Source: Lineolata rhizophorae (Eukaryota; Ascomycota; Dothideomycetes; Lineolatales; Lineolataceae). From it: 64,000 bases of DNA. Every line of letters begins with the position of its first letter. The stretch's first letter is position 1. Location of the stretch: contig MU001694.1 of the NCBI GenBank assembly GCA_010093515.1, positions 436,557 to 500,556 of the forward strand. The letters are read 5' to 3'. Shown here piece by piece: positions 1 through 11,344 of the stretch. The position numbers and the translations under genes were made by a program. The notes under the pieces are model-generated. The model did no database searches and was not told where the DNA came from. It saw only the letters and a list, made by a program, of their open reading frames with translations.

Positions 1-830
1 AGAATACGAAGAACCCAACAAACGGTTCTAAATAGCAGTGTGAGTCTACACGGATTCAAACGCAGACAACGTTTGCTTGCATTTTTGGTCCGTTTCAACA
101 TCATCCAGGCCATCAACTTCATATGCTTACGACTAGTCATTGCAGCGTATACGTAACGGTCCACTCCCCATGGGCGTTTCCCCCGCATTGGCCCCCGATG
201 AAGCCAGATATTCACAACGGATCTGTATCAGAGAATTTTTTTTTTTTTTGTGAGGGATGTCAGACAAGCACTAGCTAGGACGGCGCGCAGGCGAAGCACA
301 GGCCAGCCGACGTTGCGATAACCTTTTGCGAACTCGCCTTAGCCCTGATCTCGGGAGCGCCTTGGACCGGGCCGCTGGGCGCGCCGACTCGAGCACACCT
401 AGTTTCTTGGCTTTACCCTGCGCCGTGGTACGGCGAATTCCGCCCCGCAGGATCTAGAAACTCGCACCCATGGGAGCTCTGGGCAATCAAGCATTGTCTT
501 GGAAGGCTTGGGAACTACTATGTACGTCCTGTCCCTGCGTTTGTGGAACCACTCGAACATTTCCGCAACATCCGGCCTCATGAGATTTTCTATGGTGTTT
601 GAATTTGGTTATTGCCCTAAGTCGCAACTGCGCAATTGATCATGAAATAACGGAATATGCTTTGATATTTTGTTCGGCGCAAAAGATGAACTTCGGCGAA
701 GAGCTGGTAAGCATTTTATCGCGACAAAATTCGTACGGAGTACATCGCCATTTCGAAGTAACAGTCAAATCCTACACAATTGTTGACCTTCACAAAGCCC
801 CTTAAAAATCCCCTCCCAGATCCTAGCGAC
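1..830. other. Intergenic, no supported gene
   Basis: No ORF here has recognisable similarity or a convincing splice structure. A T-tract lies at about 237-250. The right end is the 3' flank of the MFS transporter gene. Confidence 0.5.
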
Positions 831-2496
831 TTAATCCAGATCAGACATGTAATTGTTCAGGAACTCCCTCCTCGCGATGAAGCTCCTGATGCGCTTGCCA
901 AAGATCCACAGCGGGATCGTCAGCAAGCACACGCCGAGGAAGCAGCTCCCCAGGATGGAAAAGACCTCGAGGGCGCCCTGCTTCGCCAGCCAGTCGTTGA
1001 CGAAGTAGGTGAGGCCGAAGGTGAGGAAGTTGCGGGCGTTGATGGCGACGAAGGACTCCTCGGCGAGGTTCGGGTAGCTGTCGATGACGTAGCCGAAGAC
1101 GGACGGGCCGGAGAAGCCGAGGGCCATGTTGGCGATGCCGTACGTGAGGACCGGGCCGGACCAGTGGGTCTGGGCGTCGACGGTGGCGCCGAAGCCATAG
1201 AAGCCGACGACGCCGAGGATGACGACGACGACCATAAGCACGAGGCGGAACTCGGGCTCGTAGACGCCCCTGTTGCGCTCGGTGAGCTTGACGCAGATCC
1301 AGTCGTTGAGCGGGCCCGACACGACTTCGGCGATGATGGTCAGGACGAAGGGGCTCAGGCCCGTCAGCCCGGCCTCCCCGACGGTGAAGTTGTAAGGCGG
1401 CGCCACGAAGAGCACTCCGTTGACCACGGAGAAGACGACGATCCACGTGATGGTGGTGCCGTAGATGAGGAAGGCCCATAGCACCGCCGGGTACAGGAAC
1501 ATGACGAAGGGCCGCGTCATGATCCTGAGCAGGGGCGCGTTGGTGTAGGACCCCGTGAAGATTCGCAGCGAGCGCCAGTACGACGTCTTGGGGGGCGGCT
1601 CTACGGCCGCCGTCTCCACCTGGTACGTCTCCGACTTCTCGACGCCAGCGTTGGCGCCCTCGCTCCCGAGCTTCTCGCGCGCGGCGTTGGCCTGGTTCTG
1701 GGCGATGACCGTCGCCGCGTCCGGCCGGCGATACGACGTCTCGGGGACGAAGAAGAAGATGGCGAACATGAAGATGCCGAAGAAGATGGCGCACACGCCA
1801 AAGGTCCACTGGTAGCCCAGGTCCTCGATGATGTAGCCGCTGATGAAGGAGGCGCCGGCGATACCGCACATGAGGAAGAGGTTCCACACGGCGATGCGCG
1901 TCGCGCGCTGGTGCACGAAGTAGATGTCGCTGATGGTGGCTTGGACCAGCACCTCGTAGGGGGCCATGCCGATGGCGCCGACGATGCGGCTGGCCAGGAA
2001 GGACGGGTAGTCCTTGACCAGGGCGCCCCACACGTTGGCCGCGAACAGGATGCAGATGGCGAAAATGTAGACGGGCCGCTTGCCGAACTTCTTGGCCAGC
2101 GGGTTGATCAGGAAGACGATGGCGCCCAGCGTCAGCAGCAGCCACGCCGTCGCCTCCGAGATGGTGTTGATGGTGATGCCGAGCTCGGCGGCGATGGGCA
2201 CGAAGCCGGGGCCCAGCATCGGACCGTACGCGCCCACGACCGCGGCCGAAAGACCAACGATGAAAAGGATGAAGTCTTTCCGCCACGTCGGCCACTGTTC
2301 CGCGACTTTTCCGTTAGCATCGATGCTTCCTTGCGTGTTATCGAGCCGCGCTAGAAGTGCATACGTTCAATGGGTCGTTGGGGTCATCCGTCGGCTGCGG
2401 GATCAGCACGATATGGGCAAAACGACCCGACCCATGCTTAAGCCGCTCCGACGGCACGCCCTTCAGCTCCTCGGGCATGTCTGTCTGATCGTGCAT
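831..2496 (-). CDS. MFS transporter (two exons)
   Basis: Proton-coupled major facilitator of the fungal HOL1/multidrug type, expected in the plasma membrane; substrate unknown. Exon 1 (2496-2365) codes for the soluble N-terminus with the family motif DPNDPLN. It is followed by a 70-nt intron (2364-2295, GTATGC donor, GCTAAC branch site) and exon 2 (2294-831), which resumes with QWPTWRKDF and the first membrane helix, giving about 531 aa. The motifs GKRPVY and PETSYRRP after helix 6, a long charged central loop and a second block of hydrophobic helices fit a 12-helix carrier. The start at 2496 is chosen because it gives the usual short N-terminus; an in-frame extension reaches 2580. The antisense strand is also open but only mirrors GC-rich codons. 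Family is sure; substrate cannot be read from sequence. Confidence 0.88.
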
Positions 2497-3627
2497 CACC
2501 GCTGCAATCGGCCCCCTGTTAGCCACTGACAACCGCTGGAGTCCGCCGAGCGGGATTCGACCTACCCGTGCCGGGCACATGCTCCATGTGGCGGTCCTCG
2601 AGAATTCCGAACGGCATCTTGGGCGACGAGGAGGGCGCTCGCCTCGTGTATCAGATGGGAAAAGCGTCGAAAGAAGAAGGGCTTAAAGAGATTAAAAAAA
2701 AAAAAAAAAGAAAAAAGGACCAGCCGGGGGGCTCGGCTGTTCACCTGAACGATGGAGACAAGGACGAAAGAGAGAAAGGAACGGTCCCCTTGAGCGGGCA
2801 AATAATCCGTATATGAAGTTCCATGGTCCGCACACATCCCGAACTCTCGGTATCGGCATTTCCTAGGTATCCACTGCCGGCTCTTCTGGTTTCTCATAGG
2901 TCGCCGCATGCATATCCTGGTGGGTCAGGGCCAGGGGTTGTCCGCGAAGACGCGCGCTGGGACGGGCACAGAGCCGTGGTCCGTACCTCGCATGCCTACA
3001 CTCGTCGCGCTTTGCGAGATTCGCTCCGCGAGACGGCAGACGGCGGCGGCGTTAGGAACGGGGCTGGGGACATGGGGATGCCTTACGCCGACATCTGTAG
3101 CAGGAGCTCCCCGCATGGCCCAACTTTTACTCGACTTGGGATGTGGGGTTGGGTTGGGTGCGGAGTCCGGGGGGCAGGGCGCGGCTGGGGTTGCGGAGCG
3201 GCCGCACCGAAACAGCTGGGGAAGCAACGATCGCTTCTTGGCACTCGCCGCTTGGCAAAGCACCAACCAGAATTCGTGCGTTCCAACGCCTGGAGTTAGC
3301 GTTGCAAACCACGTGCCGGAGGACCCTTTCGAGTTCCTTGGACACTTGCTTCTAGCACGCGTGTGGTACCAAATGGGCCGGGAAGTACCACTCACGCTTG
3401 CTTGCAAGGATCGGCGTTAAGCTAGGGGCCCTTGGCATGCGTTTCAATATCAAGACCAGGGGTCCGCTCGGCAATCCGGGCAGAAGGAAGGATCAAGCTG
3501 CACAAAACCTCTCTATACATGCTCGCAAGAACCCTATGTAGATAGTAATGACATGAGAATTCTATGCAAGACCAGTTAACCCAAAATGTCAAAAATCCAA
3601 CGCGCGTCCAACCCCCTTCAGCATTAT
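2497..3627. other. Intergenic between MFS and monooxygenase genes
   Basis: It holds an A-rich tract near 2693-2709 and a GC-rich stretch (2900-3420) open in several frames on both strands. None of these frames shows a domain, signal peptide or splice pattern, so I call no gene. Confidence 0.5.
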
Positions 3628-5067
3628 CTATAGCGACGGCCTGCTCTCCCCCTGCCGCAGCTCCTTGACCACCTTCGCGTAGTTCTCGTACGTGTGCTTC
3701 TCTGCGTCGTGACCCAGCAGCCACGGCTCGCGCGGCACCTTGATGACCTCGGGGTTGTTCTTGAGGTTGTCGAAGTCGGCCTTGTGCCACATGTCGCGGG
3801 TAGTCTCGCCCGTCTTCTGGGCGGCGCGCACGCGCTCGTACCGCAGGCGCTCGTAGGCGCGCAGCGCCTCCGCCGCCGCCCCTTTGCCTGCCAGCTGCAG
3901 GCAGGCCGCCAGGCAGACGCCGTCCTCCATGGCCTGCGACGCGCCCTGGATCGACGTTGGCAGGAACGGGTGCGCCGCGTCGCCGATGAGCGCGATGCGC
4001 GCCTTGGGCGACAGCCACGTCGGCATCGGGTCGCGGTACACGAGCTTCCAGTCCACAAGGCGCTCCGGCGGCGTGGCCCGCACGATGGCGTGGCAGATTG
4101 GGTGCCAGCCCTCGAGCACGCGCACCGCCTCCTCGCGGTCGCCGGGTTCCGACCACGACTCCTCGATGTCGCGCTCGTCCTGTATAGGAGGGGACACATC
4201 AGTTAGCATTGCAGCAACGTGGCGGAACCGAGATAAGGCGGGGGAGAGAGAGGGCAGATGTCGAACTTACTTTGTGCGTGCACACCCACGAAAACTCCTT
4301 GCCGTCCTTGATGGACGCGGCCAGGAAGTGGATGTCTGGCCCCAGGTACCCGACGTGCGTGTCGCCGTGGTTGACCAGGTGCTGCGTGAGCGGGTTCTTG
4401 GCCAGCTCGTCCGACATCATCCAGGCGCGGAAGACGGCGTAGCCGGAGCTCTTGGGCTTGTCCTCGAAGCCGAGCACGATGGTGCGCGCCGTGGAGCGCA
4501 CGCCGTCGGCCGCCAGCACCACGTCGGCCGTCAGCCGCTGCCCATTGACCACGACGCCGGCCTCGGCGTCCGTCTCGAAGTACTCGCTCACGTGCTGCCC
4601 CAGCCGGATCTCGATCCCCAGCGACTTGGCGTAGTTCCACATGATCTCGTGGATCTCGCCGCGGTGCCCGTTGAACCGCTTCCCGAACTGCTCCTCGTCG
4701 TCCCAGATCTGCGTGTAGATGTGCTCGCCGTGCCAGTAGTAGAAGGACACCCGGTCGGTGTGGTGGCAGATCTTGTCCAGCTCGGCCTCGACGCCCGGCC
4801 ACCGCAGGAAGATGCGTCCCGCGTTCGAGCCGAAGCTGATAATGTCCCCGAGGATCTTGAGCTCCTTGAATGACTCGAGCACGATGGGATTGTGGCCTTT
4901 GCGGTGGCATTCGATGGCGGCTGTCAAGCCGGCGAAGCTGCGAGGTTGGCTTGTTAGCGGGACGGCGTCGGAACGTGGGCTCGTACGCCATACCCGGCGC
5001 CAATTATGATGACATTGATCCCCGTCGGAGGTGATCTGTAGTCCTTGGGCACTTGAAAGTTCGCCAT
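3628..5067 (-). CDS. FAD-dependent monooxygenase (salicylate-hydroxylase-like), three exons
   Basis: Group A flavoprotein monooxygenase that would hydroxylate an aromatic or polyketide-type substrate using FAD, NAD(P)H and O2; substrate unknown. Exons are 5067-4994, 4937-4271 and 4179-3628 (introns 56 and 91 nt), giving 430 aa. The first intron splits the FAD-binding glycine motif; splicing restores IIIGAGFAGLTAAIE at about residues 20-34. The DG motif LAADGVRSTAR and the second FAD motif GDAAHPFLPTSIQGASQA (from about residue 313) are intact. The start at 5067 (MANFQV) is chosen because the Rossmann motif then sits about 20 residues in; an in-frame extension to 5175 exists. No cluster partner is obvious, although the MFS transporter next door is on the same strand and could export or import a related compound (inference). 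Confidence 0.88.
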
Positions 5068-5833
5068 GATGCGGATACTCGAAGCAATTGGACGCAGGCA
5101 AGATGGCGTAGATGAGCTATACAAGGGAGGCGAGTAGAAGGTCGGAGTTTTCTGGAAGCAACGGATCGATGACACCGACGAGCTAATGTATCACCGTAGG
5201 TTCGATTAGCGCATTGGCCGCATATTTTGGGCGCCCGCGTGGATGCAGGGCCATGCGTGCCTACGGCTTGTGCCGAAGGCTAATTGCCGGGGGAGCAGCA
5301 GGAGCGTCTGCCTGGCGCTGGGGCCGTCTTGACCGGCCGCGAGCTCGAGATCGGCATCCGCGCAAACAGCATCACAGGGATGCAAGCTTCAGCACTACAC
5401 GTTTCGTAAGCAGGCGGCTGGGGCAGGCCGCGGGCGGAGGCGGAGCGTGAGCGCAGCGCGGAGCTGGATTTTGCGGAGGTTGCGGAGTGGCGAGGGGCTC
5501 CGCGTGCTTGCGGGGTGAGCAGCGCCCGTGTGGGGTAACATTGCGCCCCCGGCTTTCTCTCGTCTAAAAGCTCCCCACATCAGTCTCTCTCGTGATGCCT
5601 CCATCAACCGCGCAAAAGAGCTGCCGAGTGGCGCAGATCTGTCATTACGAGGCGCGGCAGACGAAATTGGACGAGTCGTACCATTGAGAGGTTTGCGGAC
5701 TCTTTTGGGATTTCTACGGAAGTCGGAATTGACGCAATTTCAGGGGAAGTAGCCCATGCCGCCGAGCTGATTACATCGAGAGAAAGAGAGAGAACCGTTC
5801 GAATCCCTATTCCAAATCGAAACATGAAGCGGT
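5068..5833. other. Intergenic, no supported gene
   Basis: GC-rich promoter side of the monooxygenase and 3' flank of the next gene. Small overlapping ORFs occur on both strands without support. Confidence 0.5.
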
Positions 5834-8297
5834 CTAGACAACAGTTACCGAAACCTCCTCAGTGCCCGGTAGGAGATGAGATTCGTGAGCGACGACGAGA
5901 ACAACTTTGGTGATCCCCTTCTTTGTCGCAAGAAATTCAAACCGACCATCATCGAACTTGGGGCCAAGCCACTGTAGCACGCTCGAATCTTCTACATGTG
6001 CCACCTTCTCCACTAAGGTGGTCGCTGCACTATCCTCTGTGATAGCCAAGGTGAAGATACCACCCACCGGAACCGTCTCCGGGGGACCTTGTCCAAGCTT
6101 CGGCGACGGCATAGGCAACTCGGGACGGCCGACCAGCCTCTGCGACATGTGCGCATCAAGCGCTCTTCCCACGGCCAGGAATTTAGGGGCGTAGTCAACG
6201 CCGGGCGCAAGGCCGTTTCCGAAGACCCGGACGAACACATTGCTCCGAGCGAAGAAGACCTCGATCGGAGACACGTACGACATGTCGCCAACGCGGTCAT
6301 TCTCGGGGCTTTTCTTGTACGGGGCCCTTCCAGTCGAGGACGAATTCAGGCGGTCTGTGACTGCCATAGCAGCGTCCAAGAGGTCCAGATAGGCGGTGAC
6401 TTCTATGAAAACAGAGGTAGGCGGAGCTTCCATGTCAGGCTCGGCGGCCACGTCAAGTCCGGCGAGAACTTGGGCCCCGGTGGTCCCGACGAGGTACTCG
6501 GACACGCCTATGGTGGTCTGTCCGAGAACTGGTTCGGCAAGCTCGTGGAGCTTCGGAACAGTCAGATCGGCACAGACAAAGTTCCGAGGCGGTTCTTCCG
6601 GGTTTGTCCCATCAAATGTAGGGTCTAGCGGGCGCTCCGTATCAGTCGCAATGTCTTCCATACTCTTGAGTGCTACGCGGGAGATCGGGGACAAAATCTT
6701 CGTGAGCGAGATAGCTTTCAGCCCAATGTCTGGCCCTGACTCCGGGGTTTGTACTACAATGCCAAGTTAGCACACATAGTATACGCTTCGCTGGGCACCG
6801 CATATGAATCCTGCTTACGACAGTCACCATTTGGGTTTGCGGTCGTCTTGGTAGTCCCATTTCCTAGAGGGTTGGGGTTGACGGTCGTTTGTATTAGTGA
6901 GGTATTCAGGTAGGCCCCACGTGGCGTAGAACCCGTTTCGGGCTGGCCACCTCTTGATAGCAGGCCTAGTGTAGCGTCTAGGACAGTGCCTGGTCCTGTA
7001 TCACCTGGAAGTACGATTTCAACCCAGGAATGCTGTGCGAAGCCTTCCAACGGATACCCGGTCGCGGTATCCACCTTAGCAACGGGGCATTCAGCGAACT
7101 TCCAGACCGCTAGAAGCTGTTAGTATTCATATCGAACGGGACTGTAAGAAAGTCACCTCTTACCGTCTTTGTTCTTCCAAGTCGGGTTATTGCAGCGGGG
7201 ATACTCGGGCCAGCCGAACAAAGTGCCTAAGAAATCAGTAACTGCACTATGCTACGCTAACAGAGATCCAACAATTTACCTGGGTTGAGAAACCCGTGAG
7301 GTCTGTGCTCTATCCACCTTGAATCTACGACCTCTATGCTATTTGGCCCGGACACGAGTACGTTGCATGCCAGCTGAACGATGGCGGCCAAATCCTGGCA
7401 GTTGCATTGGTCGAATTGGGCCTTTGCCCATCTGGACAACTGGAATGTGCCGACACCCTTGGGCGACACGCCATATGAAGGTGCGCCATTGACGTTATCG
7501 TAATGAATTTTTCGGGGTATCCTAACGCTCTTGTTGACATCGGGCGTGGTTCCAAACTTCCAAATGGTATCGACGGCCCGCTTGATGTACCATGTCTCCG
7601 GTGCAACGGGAGGATGGATGCCAGCGATGGAAAGGGCTTCAGAAAGACTTGGAAAGAAGAGTCGAAGGAGGATAACTGGGTATCGACCACCGAAATCTGC
7701 CCTCACTCGATTATTGGGTGACGTTTCAGAACTCGGGCAGGGCCCAAGCGCAAAGGAAATCTCCAACCTTGGTGTTCTTTTGGCTAGGATAGGGTTTTTG
7801 GCTAGATATGTAGTCAGCAAGCTAACTCTTGTGACCGACGAACCCATCCGTTCTTGACCTTTGGGATGATAGAGCTCCAACCTAAACTGAAAATCGCCCG
7901 ACGAACGGGTTGGCAGGCGAGTGTACGCATTTACCAATTCGACTTTGTCGATCACGACAACTTGGTCCTGAGAACCAACGATGACGGCGGCTCGAAAAAG
8001 ATCCAAGCTTCCAAGAGAGGCAGTGACGAGACCTTTGGTGTTACCATCAGGCTCGAATTCCAATGAGATAGACCCATGGATGTGAATTGGGATTGTGGGA
8101 GGGTTCGCATTCGGCAAAAGGAAAGTAGCTGGATGAGTGGACCCATCAATTGCATTCTTGAACTCATTTTCTTTTGCGGAATCCCAAATAGTGACCCTCT
8201 GGCCCTGGGGCGTTTTCACCACAGGATCGTTCCAGCTCAATGTCGAGCAGTCCGGAGTAGCTTCAATTGTGTCGATCGTAAACACAGACTCAGTCAT
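5834..8297 (-). CDS. Large protein with transglutaminase-like Cys-His-Asp triad, four exons
   Basis: Not recognised as a named family. Exons 8297-7280, 7226-7164, 7109-6819 and 6753-5834 are joined by introns of 53, 54 and 65 nt; every join keeps phase 1 and yields 763 aa. A Cys-rich block with QCNCQDLAAIV (Cys298/Cys300), then HSWVEIVLPG (His387), then TVLDATLGL (Asp405) reproduces the order and spacing of a transglutaminase/cysteine-protease-like core. I infer that fold; activity is untested. The N-terminal 290 residues and the C-terminal 300 residues show no motif I know. No clear signal peptide or membrane helix is visible. ATG 8297 is the first in-frame ATG. Single-exon views of this locus miss the small exon 2 (63 nt), and the catalytic His and Asp lie on exon 3. 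Confidence 0.72.
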
Positions 8298-10020
8298 ATT
8301 GCAAGAAGGGAAATGGTTTTGCGAAATATGAAGACTTGATTCGAGAAATCCAAGTTGTAGAAACACAAAGCCGGCCCATTATGAATGCAGGGGGACTTCC
8401 ATTATTTATTGACGTCTGAAGACGTTTTGGATTTCCGAACACAAAAAAAAAAAAATTGAGGCCATCTTCAAAACCCTCAATGTCGTGATGAGCAGCTGAG
8501 GGACACGGCTCAAGAGTGCATGACTAGCGCGAACTTTCAATGCATTCGGTTTGGGCGGGCCGAGCCGTGGCTTGCCCACTCGATGAAAGGCTCTGCGGCC
8601 TAGACCGCCGTGACCGACTGTCCAGCCCGCCACGGGCCATACGGCGTGTCTAGCGGTCCTGCAACGGCATGAACGGCTCCACAGATCTGACAAGCGTTGA
8701 TCGCATCTGGGGACGGCTGAGGCTTGGCGATTTCCCTTTTTGCTCCTTCCGCATTCTGGACCAATGGCGTGTCTCTAGATACCCTCCAGCGCATTAGCAC
8801 GTGCTGTTGTCATCACTAGTACTTCTGCTCTAAATTGTACTCCGAGAGGCTCCCTTCTAGCCACTATGTACTGCTTATGACACGGCTGTTCCCGGTCGTT
8901 CTTTAGTCGCAGCGTGATATGTACTGAAAGCTAATTGCCAAGCTCTTTGGGCTTCTCAGCTAGCCTTTGAGAACTTATCTTGAACTCTGGATGGCGCCAA
9001 GTGACTAGCGTGGAGCGTCAAATCAAACTAGAAGCTAGTTCGTTGTTCGCTGATCGGCTGAAGTCCTGAGCTTCGACGGAACAATCTTAGCAGGTTCTCT
9101 GAGAGCTGGACCACATTCTTAATCTAGTGCTGACAGAACAGTACTATTCAATACCTTGGCGCGAGTCTAAATTTGCTACGGAAGTACTGGTTTGTTTCCA
9201 AACATGTTATGCCTAGCCTTCTTAAGGCACTGCGAGGAAACTGCCAAAGCTATGACAGGAGTGTCCGCGCTACAGTAATAGTGCCCAGTCTAATGTATTT
9301 TATTCGCACTATCTTAAGGCGTTTCTAACTAATAGAAGGCGATACTCTTCTGATGTCTTGATTTCAGCCCGTTTCTCGCCAGCCATGAGAAAGTCTCTGG
9401 TGGCACCTGAATCCCACGTCTCGACCTCCCATGGGAGTCTAGCCATTTACATCCCTCTCAGCAGCAGCATCGTCCATAGATCGATGCATCTCAGCCGTCT
9501 TCGCTGCAAATCGTCATTTGAATCAGGTTTTGACACAAGAGACTATTGAATATATGCGCTTCTAGAACGACTTCAGCTCGACCATGCCAGCCATCGGCAA
9601 CTCAGCAAGCAGAGGGCTAGCTTCTTGGAGAGTTCAGCTCAGTTGCAGTACGCCATAACGTGTCTGTCGGGCCGAATTCGGGCATTTCCGAGGATCGCGG
9701 TGTGTGAATTCGTGAAAGGCTGGGATAACTTGCATTATACACTCTCTTTCATTGGAAATTGAGCTTGAAATACCTTTCTGCAAAGGAGCACATGCTCATT
9801 CCAAGTTCATCGGCGCAGCTGAAGACGTCTGGTTTCATAGCTGGCTTGAGACATACTGCTGCATTGTCCAAAGTATAAAAGCTACCCAAAGGGCCACAGA
9901 ACCGTCCAAGCTCTGCGGAAAGAACAGTCAAACATTACCTACTTATCCGTCTCCAAAGTTACTCCCAACAGTCTTTTCCCAGTTCCAAGCTTCCTTCGTC
10001 GCTGCTCTTACAAAATCGAC
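8298..10020. other. Intergenic, 1.7 kb
   Basis: An A-tract lies at about 8442-8454. The rest contains only short unsupported ORFs. Its right end holds the promoter of the small five-exon gene, listed separately. Confidence 0.5.
9874..9880 (+). promoter_or_regulatory. TATA box of the five-exon gene
   Basis: TATAAAA lies 141 bp upstream of the ATG at 10021, with a pyrimidine-rich stretch between. Position and match support a core promoter element; no transcript evidence is available. Confidence 0.5.
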
Positions 10021-10845
10021 ATGGCCTCTTATAAGTTGACCATCACTGTTCCGGACCCGGTCGTAGGCAAGGTATGTATTTACTAGAAGTTAAATGAATA
10101 ACTGACTGACAGAATCACTTTAGTTGAACGATGGCCAGTACCAATTGTGCTTTGCACGTGGCGTCTCCTCTAGCGGCGGAAGCACAGCTATGACTGTCGT
10201 CGCCCACTGCGAGAGTGAGAATATCAATGAATGCAACTTGCAAAATCATAAACGCTCATTCTAGTTGCAATACAGCTGCGGGAGACACGATCATCATCAC
10301 TTGGCAGAACAAGTATCAAATGACGGCGTCCAAATCGAGCTTCGATGCCGGAGGTGGGATTCCACCACCGAAAATTTCAAATTCTAAGCTAACGGAATGT
10401 TTTAATAGCTACATTTGAGGTGTCTAGCAAAGTTCGGGACATTGATTTCCATCAAGCGTATCATGTTCGTGATCTAGCACTACGTCACTGCTATGTTTTG
10501 CTAATGGAATTAACCTAGCTTAATGAAAACTGGACCAGTGAGATCATCTCCGGGGACAATTGCCCAGATGCATCCTTCCAGTTCAAAAATGATGCAGAGG
10601 CGTCCTGCGTAATCAATCAATTCATCAACGGGAAATCTGTCGGCATCTTCATTTCACCCACCGGTACACTGCTTCCGGGGACTGACACCCTCACTCCTGT
10701 CAATATTGTCAAAGTCTGGTGGCAGCAGAATATCACGACCGGAACAATGATCAGCTCCGATCAGACCAACGCACAGATTATTGACTACACAGGTATTACT
10801 GAGCAGGCGGTTTCCTACGATGGAACGAAGTGGACTTTGGGTTAG
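10021..10845 (+). CDS. Small conserved-looking protein, five exons (200 aa)
   Basis: Exons 10021-10071, 10124-10214, 10276-10353, 10409-10464 and 10519-10845 join in frame into a 200-aa protein starting MASYKLTITVPDPVVGK. All introns are short (52-61 nt), have GT...AG ends and either shift frame or contain stops. The protein is rich in beta-branched and polar residues, has no signal peptide or membrane helix, and contains NIVKVWWQQNITTGTM and QIIDYTG near the C-terminus. It resembles an all-beta protein of a type I have seen unnamed in fungi, but I cannot name a family. The third intron donor (CAT|GTTCGT) and the second acceptor are the weakest joins. It stands alone between unrelated genes. 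Confidence 0.7.
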
Positions 10846-11344
10846 TAACGAGCGAGATCATGCGCCATGAATCCACATGACTTCATCCGTTTTTACCTTT
10901 TTTTTTTTTTTTTTTTTTTGGACTTAAAGGGGAAGCTCAGTTCATTCGTTTTATAGCAAATGTGTTAACTCACCGGGGTGATGCGGTATTTAGATTGCTA
11001 TGTTGATCCACTCATTTATCTAGTATCGACAAGGTTATTCAAACAAAGAGCTGGAGCATCAATCTTTTTCTGACTTAGCTGTGAACTAAGAATACTGAGG
11101 TACGCTGTTTAACGGGGCAATGGAAGACGCTGCTACTTGAAACTAAAAGTCCATTACACGCGCAATATATGCCGAGCTTCCTACATCTGGCACTGACTTT
11201 GAGGAATGCATGTTCTACTTTGAATAACGTTTTACACGTAAAGATGCAGCTATGGCATGAACGAACTCTAGATAATGCACAAGACTGTAAAGAACCGCAA
11301 ATTAAGCACGAAGCTGCCACGAGACATAAGACGTGTACGCACGG
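10846..11344. other. Intergenic between convergent genes
   Basis: Contains a pure T-tract of about 20 nt at 10899-10919 and otherwise AT-rich 3' flanks. No gene is seen. Confidence 0.5.

Noticed and set aside
780-2354. Long plus-strand ORFs opposite the MFS gene
   Set aside because: They are antisense shadows of GC-rich codons, rich in Asp, Glu, Gly and Arg, with no domain.
2530-2580. tRNA-like GGTCGAATCCCGC on the minus strand
   Set aside because: Lies at the MFS 5' end; T-loop consensus and the other arms do not fold.
2823-3420. Several overlapping ORFs of 70-170 aa on both strands
   Set aside because: Open in nearly all frames because of composition; no motif, signal or splice pattern.
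4203-5003. Arg-rich 266-aa frame within the monooxygenase
   Set aside because: Wrong frame of the real exons; the FAD motifs are in the other frame.
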